In this document: one piece after another, positions 1 to 7,983 of the stretch
Layout of the letters: the number at the start of each line of letters is the position of its first letter
How positions within the stretch are numbered: the first letter of the stretch is position 1
Assembly: GCF_000756385.1 (NCBI RefSeq)
Contig: NZ_JNFC01000001.1
Span: forward strand, 1-64,000
DNA length: 64,000 nt
Source: Sphingopyxis sp. LC363
GTDB taxonomy: Bacteria; Pseudomonadota; Alphaproteobacteria; Sphingomonadales; Sphingomonadaceae
Direction of reading: 5' to 3'
The notes under the pieces: model-generated
Databases searched by the model: none
What the model saw: the letters and a program-made list of their open reading frames with translations, nothing else
Told to the model about the DNA's origin: nothing
Program-made: the position numbers and the translations under genes

Positions 1-2
1 TG

Positions 3-770
3 CGCCGTTTGATGCGCGAATATCTCGCCGCCTATCACCCCGACCTGTCGGCGTGGTTCGATGGCGAATGCACCTGTCCCGCGACGATGATCGACCGCAT
101 CGTCCCCGCCACGACCGACGCCGACCGCGCCGCGGTCGAAGCCGCGCTCGGCGCACGCGACGAGGGGGCGGTGGTCACCGAAGCTTTCAGCCAGTGGGTG
201 ATCGAGGATGATTTCGCCGGCCCGCGCCCGCACTGGGAAGCTGGGCGCGCGGAATTGGTGGCCGACGTCGCGCCCTATGAGACCGCGAAGCTGCGCATGC
301 TCAACGGCGCGCATTCGGCGCTCGCCTATATCGGACTGGGGCGCGGACACGAATTTGTCCATCAGGCGATCGCCGATCCTGAAATCCGCCCGGTCATCGA
401 ACGGCTGATGCTGGGCGAAGCCGCGCCGACGATTGCCGCCGCGCCGGGGCAGGACCTCGCTGCCTATGCCGATGCGCTGCTGGGCCGCTTCGCCAACGCC
501 GCGCTCGACCACCGGCTGATCCAGATCGCGATGGACGGCAGCCAGAAGATCCCGCAGCGCTGGCTCGAAACCATGGCCTGGCATCAGGCGCGCGGGGCAC
601 GCTGCCCGTCGCTCAAGGCCGCGATCGCGGCATGGATTGCCTTTCTGCGGAGCGATCGTCCGATCGACGACCCGCTTGCAGACAAGTTGCGCGAAGCGGC
701 GGCAGGCCCTTACGCGATCGAACGGATATTCGGCGACGGCGGGCTGGTCGCTTCGGACTGGCGGCCATAA
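3..770 (+). CDS. Mannitol dehydrogenase family protein, C-terminal part (partial)
   Basis: This is the 3' end of a polyol-specific long-chain dehydrogenase, the family that holds mannitol 2-dehydrogenase, arabinitol dehydrogenase and fructuronate reductase. The frame stays open to the window edge, so the NAD-binding half lies outside and the first ATG (12) is not the true start. The visible part is the helical substrate domain. It contains IEDDFAGPRPHWE, DVAPYE and the family catalytic signature K-x5-N-x2-H in KLRMLNGAH (Lys 288-290, Asn 303-305, His 312-314). About 255 residues are visible, roughly half of the usual 480-500. The enzyme interconverts a ketose or keto-uronate with a polyol using NAD(P)H in the cytoplasm. 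Which substrate it uses cannot be decided from this half. It converges on the LysR gene, with a palindromic repeat between them. Confidence 0.85.
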   Translation, partial: RRLMREYLAAYHPDLSAWFDGECTCPATMIDRIVPATTDADRAAVEAALGARDEGAVVTEAFSQWVIEDDFAGPRPHWEAGRAELVADVAPYETAKLRMLNGAHSALAYIGLGRGHEFVHQAIADPEIRPVIERLMLGEAAPTIAAAPGQDLAAYADALLGRFANAALDHRLIQIAMDGSQKIPQRWLETMAWHQARGARCPSLKAAIAAWIAFLRSDRPIDDPLADKLREAAAGPYAIERIFGDGGLVASDWRP

Positions 771-782
771 ATCCCATATGAT

Positions 783-871
783 CCGTTCGCCCTGAGCTTG
801 TCGAAGGGCCGTTCTTTCTTGCGACGCCGGAAGAAAGAAGGACGGTGCTTCGACAAGCTCAGCACGAACGG
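783..871. repeat. Palindromic intergenic repeat, family A copy 1
   Basis: The two halves are near-perfect inverted copies: CCTGAGCTTGTCGAAG on the left and CTTCGACAAGCTCAG on the right, with TTCTTTCTT/AAGAAAGAA next to the loop. A second copy in the same orientation lies at 16606-16689. It sits between two convergent genes and could fold as a terminator in both directions. Similar sequences are common in sphingomonad intergenic regions. Confidence 0.8.
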
Positions 872-885
872 ATTCGAGGTAGGCG

Positions 886-1773
886 CTAATCCGGCACCAA
901 CAACCCCCGGCTCTCCCTTACCTCCGCATCGAGCCAGTCGATAAAGGCGCGGATGCGCGGCTGCGGCGCAACGTCGCGGTGGAGCGCGAGCCAGAAGGCG
1001 CGCGCGATGACTTGATCGCCCCGCACGCGCACCAGCGCCGGGTCACCCGCCGCGAGGAAGCAGGGGAGCACACCGACCCCCGCGCCGCCCGCGATCATCC
1101 GTCGCTGCGCGAGGATCGACGAGGAGCGCACATTGGCGCGTAGTCCGGGCTCGATCTCGCCGAGATAATCGAGTTCGGGCGCATAAAGGATGTCGGGCAT
1201 ATATCCGATCACCGGAATCCCCGCGCGCGACAGAGGCGCCGCGGCGACCGCGTCCTGCCAGTCGGGCCGGTCGGCGGGGGCATAGAGGCCGAGACTGTAG
1301 TCGGAGAGCTTGCGCGTGATCAGCGGGCCCTTGCGCGGCCGCGCGAGCAGCACCGCCATATCGGCCTCGCGCCGCGACGGATTGAGGAAGCCTGACGAGG
1401 CGACAAGGTCGATCTCGAGCTCGGGATGCGCCGCGACGAAACGCCCGAGCCGCGGCGCGATGAAGCTGTTGCCGAACCCTTCGGAGACGCTTACGCGGAG
1501 TTGCCCCGACAGGTCCGATCCGCCTTCGGAAGCCTTGTGGATGCGCGCCGCCGCCGCCGCCATCGCTTCGGCGTGCGGAACGAGCGCGCGGCCCGCCGCG
1601 GTCAGAACGAAACCCGTCGTCGCGCGTTCGAAGAGCGTCTGCTGGAGCGCGGTTTCGAGCGCGCTGATCTGGCGGCTCACCGTCGTTGCGTCGACATGCA
1701 GCGCCGCCCCGGCGCGCGCAAGTGAGCCGTGGCGTGCGACGAACAGGAAATATTGCAGCTTGTCCCAGTCCAT
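886..1773 (-). CDS. LysR family transcriptional regulator
   Basis: A 295-residue LysR-type regulator. The winged helix-turn-helix is at about residues 1-60 (MDWDKLQYFLFVARHGS, then DATTVSRQISALE), and an effector-binding domain follows from about residue 85. I chose the ATG at 1773 because MDWDKLQYF is the normal LysR beginning; a TTG at 1803 would add ten residues. The ATG has no visible Shine-Dalgarno sequence, so the mRNA may be leaderless or nearly so. The gene diverges from mmsA, which is the usual geometry for a regulator and its target. An inverted repeat CTGCA-N4-TGCAG lies just upstream of the start. I infer that it controls the valine/3-hydroxyisobutyrate genes, but its effector is not visible in the sequence. 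Confidence 0.9.
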   Translation of the reverse strand: MDWDKLQYFLFVARHGSLARAGAALHVDATTVSRQISALETALQQTLFERATTGFVLTAAGRALVPHAEAMAAAAARIHKASEGGSDLSGQLRVSVSEGFGNSFIAPRLGRFVAAHPELEIDLVASSGFLNPSRREADMAVLLARPRKGPLITRKLSDYSLGLYAPADRPDWQDAVAAAPLSRAGIPVIGYMPDILYAPELDYLGEIEPGLRANVRSSSILAQRRMIAGGAGVGVLPCFLAAGDPALVRVRGDQVIARAFWLALHRDVAPQPRIRAFIDWLDAEVRESRGLLVPD

Positions 1774-1776
1774 CAA

Positions 1777-1802
1777 CTGCAAATATGCAGTATTGGACTG
1801 CA
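1777..1802. promoter_or_regulatory. Candidate LysR operator half-sites
   Basis: CTGCA (1777-1781), four bases, then TGCAG (1786-1790) form a short dyad, and a third CTGCA lies at 1798-1802. They sit within 30 bases upstream of the LysR start codon, where autorepression would be expected. Operator function is inferred from position and symmetry only. Confidence 0.4.
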
Positions 1803-1857
1803 AGTCTATCCCTTGCCATCGGCCCGTAACTCGTATGAGAGAGCCTCCGACAATCTC

Positions 1858-1964
1858 CGCATCCCCGAGCGAAGACGAGGGGCTAAGCCGAGCGAAGTCG
1901 AGGCGGCAGCGTAGACGGTTCTCGCTACGCTCGAACGAGCCCCTCGTCTTCGCTCGGGGATGCG
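1858..1964. repeat. Inverted repeat in the LysR-mmsA divergent region
   Basis: Arms of about 26 bases at 1858-1884 and 1938-1964 are reverse complements, with the core CCCCGAGCGAAGACGAGGGG. The loop also contains AGCGAAGTCGAGG, a motif shared with the repeat at 11388-11452. It belongs to the same class of long hairpin-forming intergenic repeats found throughout the window and lies between the LysR start and the mmsA ribosome binding site. Confidence 0.75.
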
Positions 1965-1997
1965 GGAATTTGGTTAAGCGTCAGGGAAGGATCCTCC

Positions 1998-3503
1998 ATG
2001 CGACAGATCGACCATCACATCGTCGGCGGAGCCGGCGGCAGCGCCCGCCAAGGCGACGTCTTTGACCCGAACAATGGCGGCGTGCAGGCGCGGGTCGCGC
2101 TCGGCGACCGCGCCATCCTCGACCGCGCCGTCGCCGCCGCCAAGGCCGCGCAGCCCGCATGGGCCGCAACGAACCCACAGCGCCGCGCGCGCGTGATGTT
2201 CGAATTCAAGCGGCTCGTCGAAGCCAATATGAACCAGCTCGCCGAAATGCTGTCGAGCGAGCATGGCAAGGTGATCGCCGATTCGAAGGGCGACATCCAG
2301 CGCGGCCTCGAAGTCATCGAATTCTGCTGCGGCATCCCGCATGTGCTGAAGGGCGAATATACGCAGGGCGCCGGCCCCGGCATCGACGTCTATTCGATGC
2401 GCCAGCCGATCGGCATCGGCGCGGGCATCACCCCGTTCAACTTCCCCGCGATGATCCCGTTATGGATGGGCGGCGTCGCGACCGCGACCGGCAACGCCTT
2501 CATCTTGAAGCCCAGCGAGCGCGACCCCTCGGTCCCTGTTCGCCTGTCCGAACTCTTCCTCGAAGCCGGCATGCCCGAAGGCATTTTCCAGACCGTCCAC
2601 GGCGACAAGGAAATGGTCGATGCGATCCTCGACCATCCCGACATCGGCGCGGTCAGCTTCGTCGGCTCGTCGGACATCGCGCATTATGTCTACAACCGCG
2701 GCGTCGCCAACGGCAAGCGCGTGCAGGCGATGGGCGGCGCGAAGAACCATGGCATCGTCATGCCCGACGCCGATCTCGACCAGGTGGTGAACGACCTCAC
2801 CGGCGCCGCCTTCGGTTCGGCGGGCGAACGCTGCATGGCGCTGCCCGTCGTCGTGCCCGTGGGCGAGGACACCGCCAACCGCCTGCGCGAAAAACTGATC
2901 CCCGCGATCGAGGCGCTGCGCGTCGGCGTATCGACCGATGCCGAGGCGCATTATGGCCCCGTGGTGACGCAGGCGCACAAGGAAAAGGTCGAAGGCTGGA
3001 TCGCCAAATGCGCCGACGAAGGCGCCGAACTCGTCGTCGATGGCCGCGGCTTCACCTTGCAGGGCCACGAAAAGGGCTTCTTCGTCGGCCCGACCCTGTT
3101 CGACCATGTCACCCCCGACATGGAATCGTACAAGGAAGAAATCTTCGGTCCCGTGCTCCAGATCGTCCGCGCGCCCGATTTCGAAACCGCGCTCGAGCTG
3201 CCGTCGAAGCACCAATATGGCAACGGCGTCGCGATCTTCACGCGCAACGGCCACGCCGCGCGCGAATTCGCCGCGCGCGTGCAAGTCGGCATGGTCGGTA
3301 TCAACGTGCCGATCCCGGTGCCGGTGGCCTATCACAGCTTCGGCGGCTGGAAGCGCTCGGCGTTCGGCGACACCAACCAGCACGGCATGGAAGGCGTGAA
3401 ATTCTGGACCAAGGTCAAGACAATCACCCAGCGCTGGCCCGACGGCGCGGCGGGTGGGGTCGGCGACGCCGGCAACGCCTTCGTGATTCCGACGATGGGC
3501 TGA
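1998..3503 (+). CDS. mmsA: CoA-acylating methylmalonate-semialdehyde dehydrogenase
   Basis: This enzyme converts methylmalonate semialdehyde, NAD and CoA to propionyl-CoA and CO2, the last step of valine breakdown; it also acts in thymine and inositol breakdown. The 501-residue length is normal. The aldehyde dehydrogenase fold is clear: PFNFPAMIPLWM at the cofactor site, FVGSSDIAHYV, and the catalytic cysteine in GSAGERCMALP at residue 279. The C-terminal half has KEEIFGPVLQ. The start at 1998 follows a good Shine-Dalgarno sequence (GGAAGGA). It is the first gene of the plus-strand set and diverges from the LysR gene. The rest of the isobutyryl-CoA pathway follows within 6 kb, which supports valine as the physiological substrate. 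Confidence 0.95.
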   Translation: MRQIDHHIVGGAGGSARQGDVFDPNNGGVQARVALGDRAILDRAVAAAKAAQPAWAATNPQRRARVMFEFKRLVEANMNQLAEMLSSEHGKVIADSKGDIQRGLEVIEFCCGIPHVLKGEYTQGAGPGIDVYSMRQPIGIGAGITPFNFPAMIPLWMGGVATATGNAFILKPSERDPSVPVRLSELFLEAGMPEGIFQTVHGDKEMVDAILDHPDIGAVSFVGSSDIAHYVYNRGVANGKRVQAMGGAKNHGIVMPDADLDQVVNDLTGAAFGSAGERCMALPVVVPVGEDTANRLREKLIPAIEALRVGVSTDAEAHYGPVVTQAHKEKVEGWIAKCADEGAELVVDGRGFTLQGHEKGFFVGPTLFDHVTPDMESYKEEIFGPVLQIVRAPDFETALELPSKHQYGNGVAIFTRNGHAAREFAARVQVGMVGINVPIPVPVAYHSFGGWKRSAFGDTNQHGMEGVKFWTKVKTITQRWPDGAAGGVGDAGNAFVIPTMG

Positions 3504-3573
3504 TGTGCGGATCGGGCGCACCGGTGAAACCTCTGCGCCCGGTCGAACATTTCTCCCGCGAAGGAGAATGACG

Positions 3574-4092
3574 ATGATGCGATGGACGATGCCGGCCGCG
3601 CTGTTAATGCTCACGGCGTGCAGCGGCGGACAGGATGAGGAAACGGGACCCGAAGCCAGCTCGGATATCGGCCCGCTGCAAAAGGCCGAGCGCCCGGCGC
3701 CCGCCGAAACGCCTGCGCCGGACGCAGAACCCGAAGCGCCGGCAAAGACCGAGCCCGGCGACAAAGTCGACGGCAAGACGATCCCCTCCGCGATCCGCGG
3801 CCGCTGGGCGCTGAAGGCCGCCGATTGCGCCGCAAAAAAGGGCGCCGACCTCACCGCGTTGACCATCGACGCAACAAATTTGCGTTTCTTCGAGTCGCAC
3901 GGCGAGCTTGCCGGCGTGCAGAAGAGCGACGCGAACAGCATCGTCGCCGACTATAAATTCAGCGGCGAGGGCGAGGAATGGGATCGCCGGATGCAGCTCG
4001 ATCTCGCCGATGGCGGCAAGACGCTCGTTCGCCGCGATTCGGGTGAGGGTGCCGCAGCGGGCGCGATGCGCTATACGCGCTGCGCCGGATGA
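3574..4092 (+). CDS. Predicted lipoprotein of unknown function
   Basis: A 172-residue predicted lipoprotein. It has a short hydrophobic signal and the lipobox LTAC, followed by an acidic, Pro/Ala/Glu-rich spacer of about 50 residues that probably spans the periplasm. A compact domain starts near IPSAIRGRWALKAADC and ends in YTRCAG, with several cysteines. The region ALTIDATNLRFFES and SGEGEEW looks like a small beta-structured domain, but I do not recognise a named family. ATG 3574 has AAGGAG seven bases upstream; ATG 3568 is too close to it. The gene lies between mmsA and the I78 inhibitor on the same strand, so it may be co-transcribed, though nothing links it to valine metabolism. Confidence 0.75.
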   Translation: MMRWTMPAALLMLTACSGGQDEETGPEASSDIGPLQKAERPAPAETPAPDAEPEAPAKTEPGDKVDGKTIPSAIRGRWALKAADCAAKKGADLTALTIDATNLRFFESHGELAGVQKSDANSIVADYKFSGEGEEWDRRMQLDLADGGKTLVRRDSGEGAAAGAMRYTRCAG

Positions 4093-4117
4093 CGGTTTTT
4101 TGAAAGGGAGATTATCG

Positions 4118-4423
4118 ATGGACATTCGCTTGCTCGCACTTGTCGCCGCCCTGCCGCTTGCCGCCTGCTCGAGCAGCGATGCGCCTGTCGAATCGACCCC
4201 GCCGCCGCCCGAGGCCGAAATGACGTGCAAGGCGGACGCGGTGCAGTCCTATGTCGGCCAGACCGTCACCCCCGATCTCGGCGCCGCGATCCTCAAGGCA
4301 TCGGGCGCGCGCACATTGCGCTGGGGCCCGCCGCGCTCGGCGATGACGATGGACTATCGCGTCGACCGCGTGAACGTCATGTACGACGATGCGTCGAAGA
4401 TCACACAGGTCACCTGTGGCTGA
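4118..4423 (+). CDS. I78 family peptidase inhibitor lipoprotein
   Basis: A 101-residue lipoprotein with lipobox LAAC and a Pro/Glu spacer, followed by the compact I78 domain. CKADAVQSYVGQ begins it and VNVMYDDASKITQVTCG ends it, with the typical RWGPPRSAMTMDYR between them. Known I78 members inhibit serine proteases such as subtilisin and related enzymes. Here it would be an envelope-anchored inhibitor protecting the periplasm or outer membrane. AGGGAG lies seven bases before the ATG. The following RidA-family gene starts eight bases before this stop, so the two are probably translated together. The family assignment comes from the motif pattern; the target protease is unknown. Confidence 0.85.
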   Translation: MDIRLLALVAALPLAACSSSDAPVESTPPPPEAEMTCKADAVQSYVGQTVTPDLGAAILKASGARTLRWGPPRSAMTMDYRVDRVNVMYDDASKITQVTCG

Positions 4424-4811
4424 CGCGTCGCGGCGTCATCACTCCTCGGCGTCCCCGTTCGAACCGGTCTACGGCTACAGCCGCGCGGTTCGGGTGGGGG
4501 ACCGCATCGACGTGGGGGGCTGTGCGCCGATCGAGGCCGACGGCAGTTCGACCGTCGGCGATGCGGGGGTTCAGGCGGCGCGCTGCCTGACGATCATCGC
4601 CGAGGCGCTCGCGGCGCTCGGCGGATCGCCCGCCGACGTCGTGCGCACGCGCATGTATATCACCGACCCCGCCGACGCCGACCTCGTCGGCCGCGCGCAC
4701 GGCGCGATGTTCGGCGACATCCGTCCCGCCTCGACGATGCTCGTCATCCCCGCGCTGATCCGCCCCGAGTGGAAAGTCGAAATCGAAGCCGAAGCGATTC
4801 TAGAGAAATGA
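4416..4811 (+). CDS. RidA/YjgF/Rid family protein
   Basis: A 131-residue protein of the Rid family, trimeric enzymes that hydrolyse reactive enamines/imines or related intermediates. It has SPFEPVYGYSRAVRVGDRI near the N-terminus, VVRTRMYITD in the middle and ALIRPEWKVEIEAEAI at the end. This last part contains the conserved Arg and Glu region of the active site. It belongs to a divergent Rid subgroup with SPFEP...YSRAV, so canonical RidA activity is not certain. I chose the GTG at 4416 because the family begins just before SPFEP; it overlaps the inhibitor gene by eight bases. The stop overlaps the start of the next gene (ATGA), indicating an operon with the isobutyryl-CoA dehydrogenase. Confidence 0.85.
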   Translation: MADASRRHHSSASPFEPVYGYSRAVRVGDRIDVGGCAPIEADGSSTVGDAGVQAARCLTIIAEALAALGGSPADVVRTRMYITDPADADLVGRAHGAMFGDIRPASTMLVIPALIRPEWKVEIEAEAILEK

Positions 4812-5959
4812 CCATGACCGACCAGTTCCAGCTTACCGATGACCAGCTCGCCATCCAGGACATGGCGCGCAAATTCACCGCCGATCGCATCACGCCCTTC
4901 GCGGCCGAGTGGGACGAGAAAAGCCACTATCCCGTCGACGTGTGGAAGGCGGCGGGCGAGCTCGGCTTCGGCGCGATCTACGTCGCCGAGGAGTCCGGCG
5001 GCATCGGGCTCGGCCGGCTCGAGGCGGCGCTGATTATGGAGGCGATGGCCTATGGCTGCCCCGCTACATCCGCTTATGTCTCGATCCACAATATGGCGAC
5101 GTGGATGATCGACCGCTTCGGCGGAGCGGAGGTCAAGGCGCGCTTCCTGCCCGACCTCGTCAGCATGGAAAAGATCGCGAGTTATTGCCTGACCGAGCCG
5201 GGCTCGGGGTCGGACGCCGCGGCGCTCAAGACGACGGCGAAAAGGGACGGCGACCATTATGTCCTGAACGGCACCAAGCAGTTCATCTCGGGCGCGGGCC
5301 ATAACGACATCTATGTCTGCATGGTCCGCACCGGCGACGAGAAGTCGAAAGGCATCTCCTGCCTCGTCGTCGAAAAGGACACGCCGGGCCTCAGCTTCGG
5401 TGCGCCCGAGAAGAAGCTCGGGTGGAACGCCTCCCCCACCGCGCAGGTGATCTTCGAGGATTGCCGCGTGCCCGCCGAGAATCTGGTCGGCGCCGAAGGC
5501 GACGGCTTCCGCTTCGCGATGGCGGGGCTCGACGGCGGGCGGCTCAATATCGGCGCCTGTTCGCTCGGCGGCGCGCAGCGCTGTCTCGACGAAGCGATCG
5601 CCTACACCAAGGATCGCCAGCAGTTTGGGTCCCCGATCGCCGATTTCCAGAACACTCAGTTCATGCTCGCCGACATGGCGACCGACCTCGAAGCGTCGCG
5701 CGCGCTGCTTTACATGGCGGCGGCGAAGGTCACCGCGAACGCGCCCGACAAGTCGCGCTTCTCGGCGATGGCGAAAAGACTCGCGACCGACAATGGCAGC
5801 AAGATCGTCAACGACGCGCTCCAGTTGTTCGGCGGCTATGGCTATCTCAGGGATTATCCGATCGAGCGTTTCTGGCGCGACCTTCGCGTTCATTCGATCC
5901 TCGAAGGCACCAATCAGGTGATGCGGATGATCGTCGGAAGGGACCTGCTGCGCCAATGA
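4808..5959 (+). CDS. Isobutyryl-CoA dehydrogenase (acyl-CoA dehydrogenase)
   Basis: A 383-residue FAD acyl-CoA dehydrogenase. The domains run in the usual order: helical N-terminal, beta (YCLTEPGSGSDAAALKT, then GTKQFISGAGHND) and helical C-terminal (DRQQFGSPIADFQNTQF). The catalytic base Glu is in ILEGTNQVMR at residue 366. YGCPATSAYVSIHNM and the exact placement of Glu match isobutyryl-CoA dehydrogenase (ACAD8 type), which makes methacrylyl-CoA. The start overlaps the Rid stop by four bases, and its own stop overlaps the hydrolase start (ATGA). Electrons would pass to ETF. Context gives the substrate assignment more weight than sequence alone; 2-methylbutyryl-CoA is an alternative. Confidence 0.9.
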   Translation: MTMTDQFQLTDDQLAIQDMARKFTADRITPFAAEWDEKSHYPVDVWKAAGELGFGAIYVAEESGGIGLGRLEAALIMEAMAYGCPATSAYVSIHNMATWMIDRFGGAEVKARFLPDLVSMEKIASYCLTEPGSGSDAAALKTTAKRDGDHYVLNGTKQFISGAGHNDIYVCMVRTGDEKSKGISCLVVEKDTPGLSFGAPEKKLGWNASPTAQVIFEDCRVPAENLVGAEGDGFRFAMAGLDGGRLNIGACSLGGAQRCLDEAIAYTKDRQQFGSPIADFQNTQFMLADMATDLEASRALLYMAAAKVTANAPDKSRFSAMAKRLATDNGSKIVNDALQLFGGYGYLRDYPIERFWRDLRVHSILEGTNQVMRMIVGRDLLRQ

Positions 5960-7002
5960 CCGAAGATGTATTGATTGCAACCGACGTCCGCGTCGGCCGC
6001 ATCTCGCTCAACCGCCCCAAGGCGATCCATGCGCTCAATCTCGCCATGTGCGAAGCGATGATCGACGCGCTTTTAAAGTGGCGCGATGATGATGCAGTCG
6101 AGGCGGTGATCATCGATCATAGCGAGGGACGCGGTTTCTGCGCGGGCGGCGACATCCGCATGCTCGCGGAGAGCGGGGCGAAGGACGGCAAAGAGGCGCG
6201 CGCCTTCTTCCACACCGAATATCGCCTCAACCACCTGCTCTTCACCTACCCCAAACCCGTCGTCGCCTTCATGGACGGCATCACCATGGGCGGCGGGGTC
6301 GGCATTTCGCAGCCGGCGAAATATCGCGTCGCGACCGAGCATACGCGCTTCGCGATGCCCGAAACGGGAATCGGCCTTTTCCCCGACGTCGGCGGCGGCT
6401 GGTATCTGCCGCGGCTCGAAGGGCGCGTTGGTGCTTATCTCGCGCTCACCGGCGCGCGGCTCGACGGCGCCGAATGTCTCGCGCTCGGCCTCGCGACGCA
6501 TTATCTGCCGTCGGAGAAACTTGCCGAGGCCAAGGAACGCATCGCGGTCGCCCCCGACCGCATCGGCGGCATCTTGGGCGAGCTGTCGGTCACCGCGCCG
6601 CCCGCCAGCATCACCCAGAATCTCGAACGGATCAACCGCCTGTTCGCGAGCGACACCTATGAGGACATTCTCGCCGCGCTCGAAGCCGACGGCGGCGAAT
6701 GGGCGGCCAAGGAGCTGGCAACGCTCCACGGCAAGAGCCCGCAGACCTGCAAGGTCGCGCTCCGCCAGCTCAAGGAAGGCGGCGAGATGCACGACTTCGC
6801 CGCGCAGATGACGCAGGAATATGCGATCGGAAGCCGCGTCGTTTCGATGCACGACTTCATCGAAGGCGTCCGCGCGCTGATCATCGACAAGGACAACAGC
6901 CCGAAATGGGATCCGCCGACCCCCGAAGCGGTCACCGACGACTGGATCGACGCGATCTTCGCGCCTTTGCCCGAGAGCGAGAAATGGACCCCGCTGACTT
7001 GA
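5956..7002 (+). CDS. 3-hydroxyisobutyryl-CoA hydrolase (enoyl-CoA hydratase/isomerase family)
   Basis: A 348-residue crotonase-fold enzyme, about 90 residues longer than an ordinary hydratase, as is usual for the HIBCH branch. GRGFCAGGDIRML forms the first oxyanion element, TMGGGVGISQPAKYRVATE the second, and AMPETGIGLFPDVGGGWYL carries the catalytic Glu at residue 136. The FPDVGG signature separates HIBCH from hydratases. It frees 3-hydroxyisobutyrate from its CoA ester, keeping the level of toxic methacrylyl-CoA low. ATG 5956 overlaps the dehydrogenase stop by four bases, so the two are tightly coupled. A palindromic repeat separates it from the next gene. Confidence 0.92.
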   Translation: MTEDVLIATDVRVGRISLNRPKAIHALNLAMCEAMIDALLKWRDDDAVEAVIIDHSEGRGFCAGGDIRMLAESGAKDGKEARAFFHTEYRLNHLLFTYPKPVVAFMDGITMGGGVGISQPAKYRVATEHTRFAMPETGIGLFPDVGGGWYLPRLEGRVGAYLALTGARLDGAECLALGLATHYLPSEKLAEAKERIAVAPDRIGGILGELSVTAPPASITQNLERINRLFASDTYEDILAALEADGGEWAAKELATLHGKSPQTCKVALRQLKEGGEMHDFAAQMTQEYAIGSRVVSMHDFIEGVRALIIDKDNSPKWDPPTPEAVTDDWIDAIFAPLPESEKWTPLT

Positions 7003-7003
7003 T

Positions 7004-7072
7004 CGTCGCCCCCGTGAAGACGGGGGCCGCCAGACTTTAACGCCAACGGCCCCCGCCTTCGCGGGGGCGACG
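7004..7072. repeat. Palindromic intergenic repeat, family B copy 1
   Basis: CGTCGCCCCCGTGAAGACGG on the left mirrors the GCCTTCGCGGGGGCGACG at the right end. The related copy at 8861-8938 has the same arms. It begins one base after the hydrolase stop and ends next to the ribosome binding site of the following hydratase. Confidence 0.75.
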
Positions 7073-7082
7073 GAGAAAAAAG

Positions 7083-7865
7083 ATGACCTACGAAACCCTC
7101 CTCGTCGAAACGCGCGGGGCCGTCACGCTGGTGACGCTCAACCGCCCGCAGGCGCTGAACGCGCTGAATTCGAGCGTACTCGACGATCTGATCGCCGCCT
7201 TCACCGCCTTCGAGGCCGATGCCAGCCAGCGCTGTGCGGTGCTCACCGGATCGGGCGACAAGGCCTTCGCTGCGGGCGCCGACATCAAGGAAATGGCCGA
7301 CAAGCCGGCGGCCGATTTCTACCTTCAGGATTTCTTCTCGAAATGGACAAGCGACTTCGTGAAGAAGGTGCGCAAGCCGTGGATCGCGGCGGTGAATGGC
7401 TTTGCCTTGGGCGGCGGCTGCGAACTTGCGATGATGGCCGACTTCATCATCGCGTCGGACAAGGCGAAGTTCGGTCAGCCCGAAATCAAGCTCGGTGTCG
7501 CCCCCGGCATGGGCGGGTCGCAGCGGCTGACGCGCGCGATCGGCAAGGCGAAGGCGATGGAAATGTGCCTCACCGGCCGGATGATGGACGCCGCCGAAGC
7601 CGAGCGCTCGGGCCTCGTCGCGCGCGTCGTCGCGCATGAAACGCTGGTCGAGGAAGCGGTGAAGACCGCGACCACGATCGCCGCGATGCCGCCGATGGCC
7701 GCGATGGTGAACAAGGACATGGTCAACGCCGCGTTCGAAACCACGCTCGACCAGGGCCTCATCTACGAACGCCGCCTGTTCCAGATCCTCGCCGCGACCG
7801 AGGACAAGGCCGAAGGCATGGCCGCCTTCATCGAAAAGCGCGAAGGCGTGTGGAAGGGGCGGTGA
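7083..7865 (+). CDS. Enoyl-CoA hydratase (methacrylyl-CoA hydratase step)
   Basis: A 260-residue crotonase. AAGADIKEM forms the first oxyanion element, and [15 protein letters not shown] carries Glu114. [18 protein letters not shown] carries Glu134. The two glutamates are 20 residues apart, the spacing of true syn-hydratases. In this context it probably hydrates methacrylyl-CoA to 3-hydroxyisobutyryl-CoA, although such enzymes also take crotonyl-CoA. GGAG lies about 10 bases upstream of the ATG. The flanking HIBCH and mmsB genes support the valine pathway role. Substrate range cannot be read from the sequence. Confidence 0.9.
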   Translation: MTYETLLVETRGAVTLVTLNRPQALNALNSSVLDDLIAAFTAFEADASQRCAVLTGSGDKAFAAGADIKEMADKPAADFYLQDFFSKWTSDFVKKVRKPWIAAVNGFALGGGCELAMMADFIIASDKAKFGQPEIKLGVAPGMGGSQRLTRAIGKAKAMEMCLTGRMMDAAEAERSGLVARVVAHETLVEEAVKTATTIAAMPPMAAMVNKDMVNAAFETTLDQGLIYERRLFQILAATEDKAEGMAAFIEKREGVWKGR

Positions 7866-7873
7866 GCCCAGTT

Positions 7874-7977
7874 CCCCTCCCGCTTGCGGGAGGGGTTAGG
7901 GGAGGGTCTGTTTCCTCTCCACCAGTTCAATATTCGGGACAGGCCCTCCCCCGGCCCCTCCCGCAAGCGGGAGGGGA
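7874..7977. repeat. Palindromic intergenic repeat, family C
   Basis: CCCCTCCCGCTTGCGGGAGG at the left is mirrored by CCCCTCCCGCAAGCGGGAGG at the right, and each end is itself a small hairpin. The right end (GGGAGGGGAG) doubles as the Shine-Dalgarno sequence of mmsB seven bases later, so this repeat supplies the ribosome binding site. Confidence 0.75.
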
Positions 7978-7983
7978 GAGATA

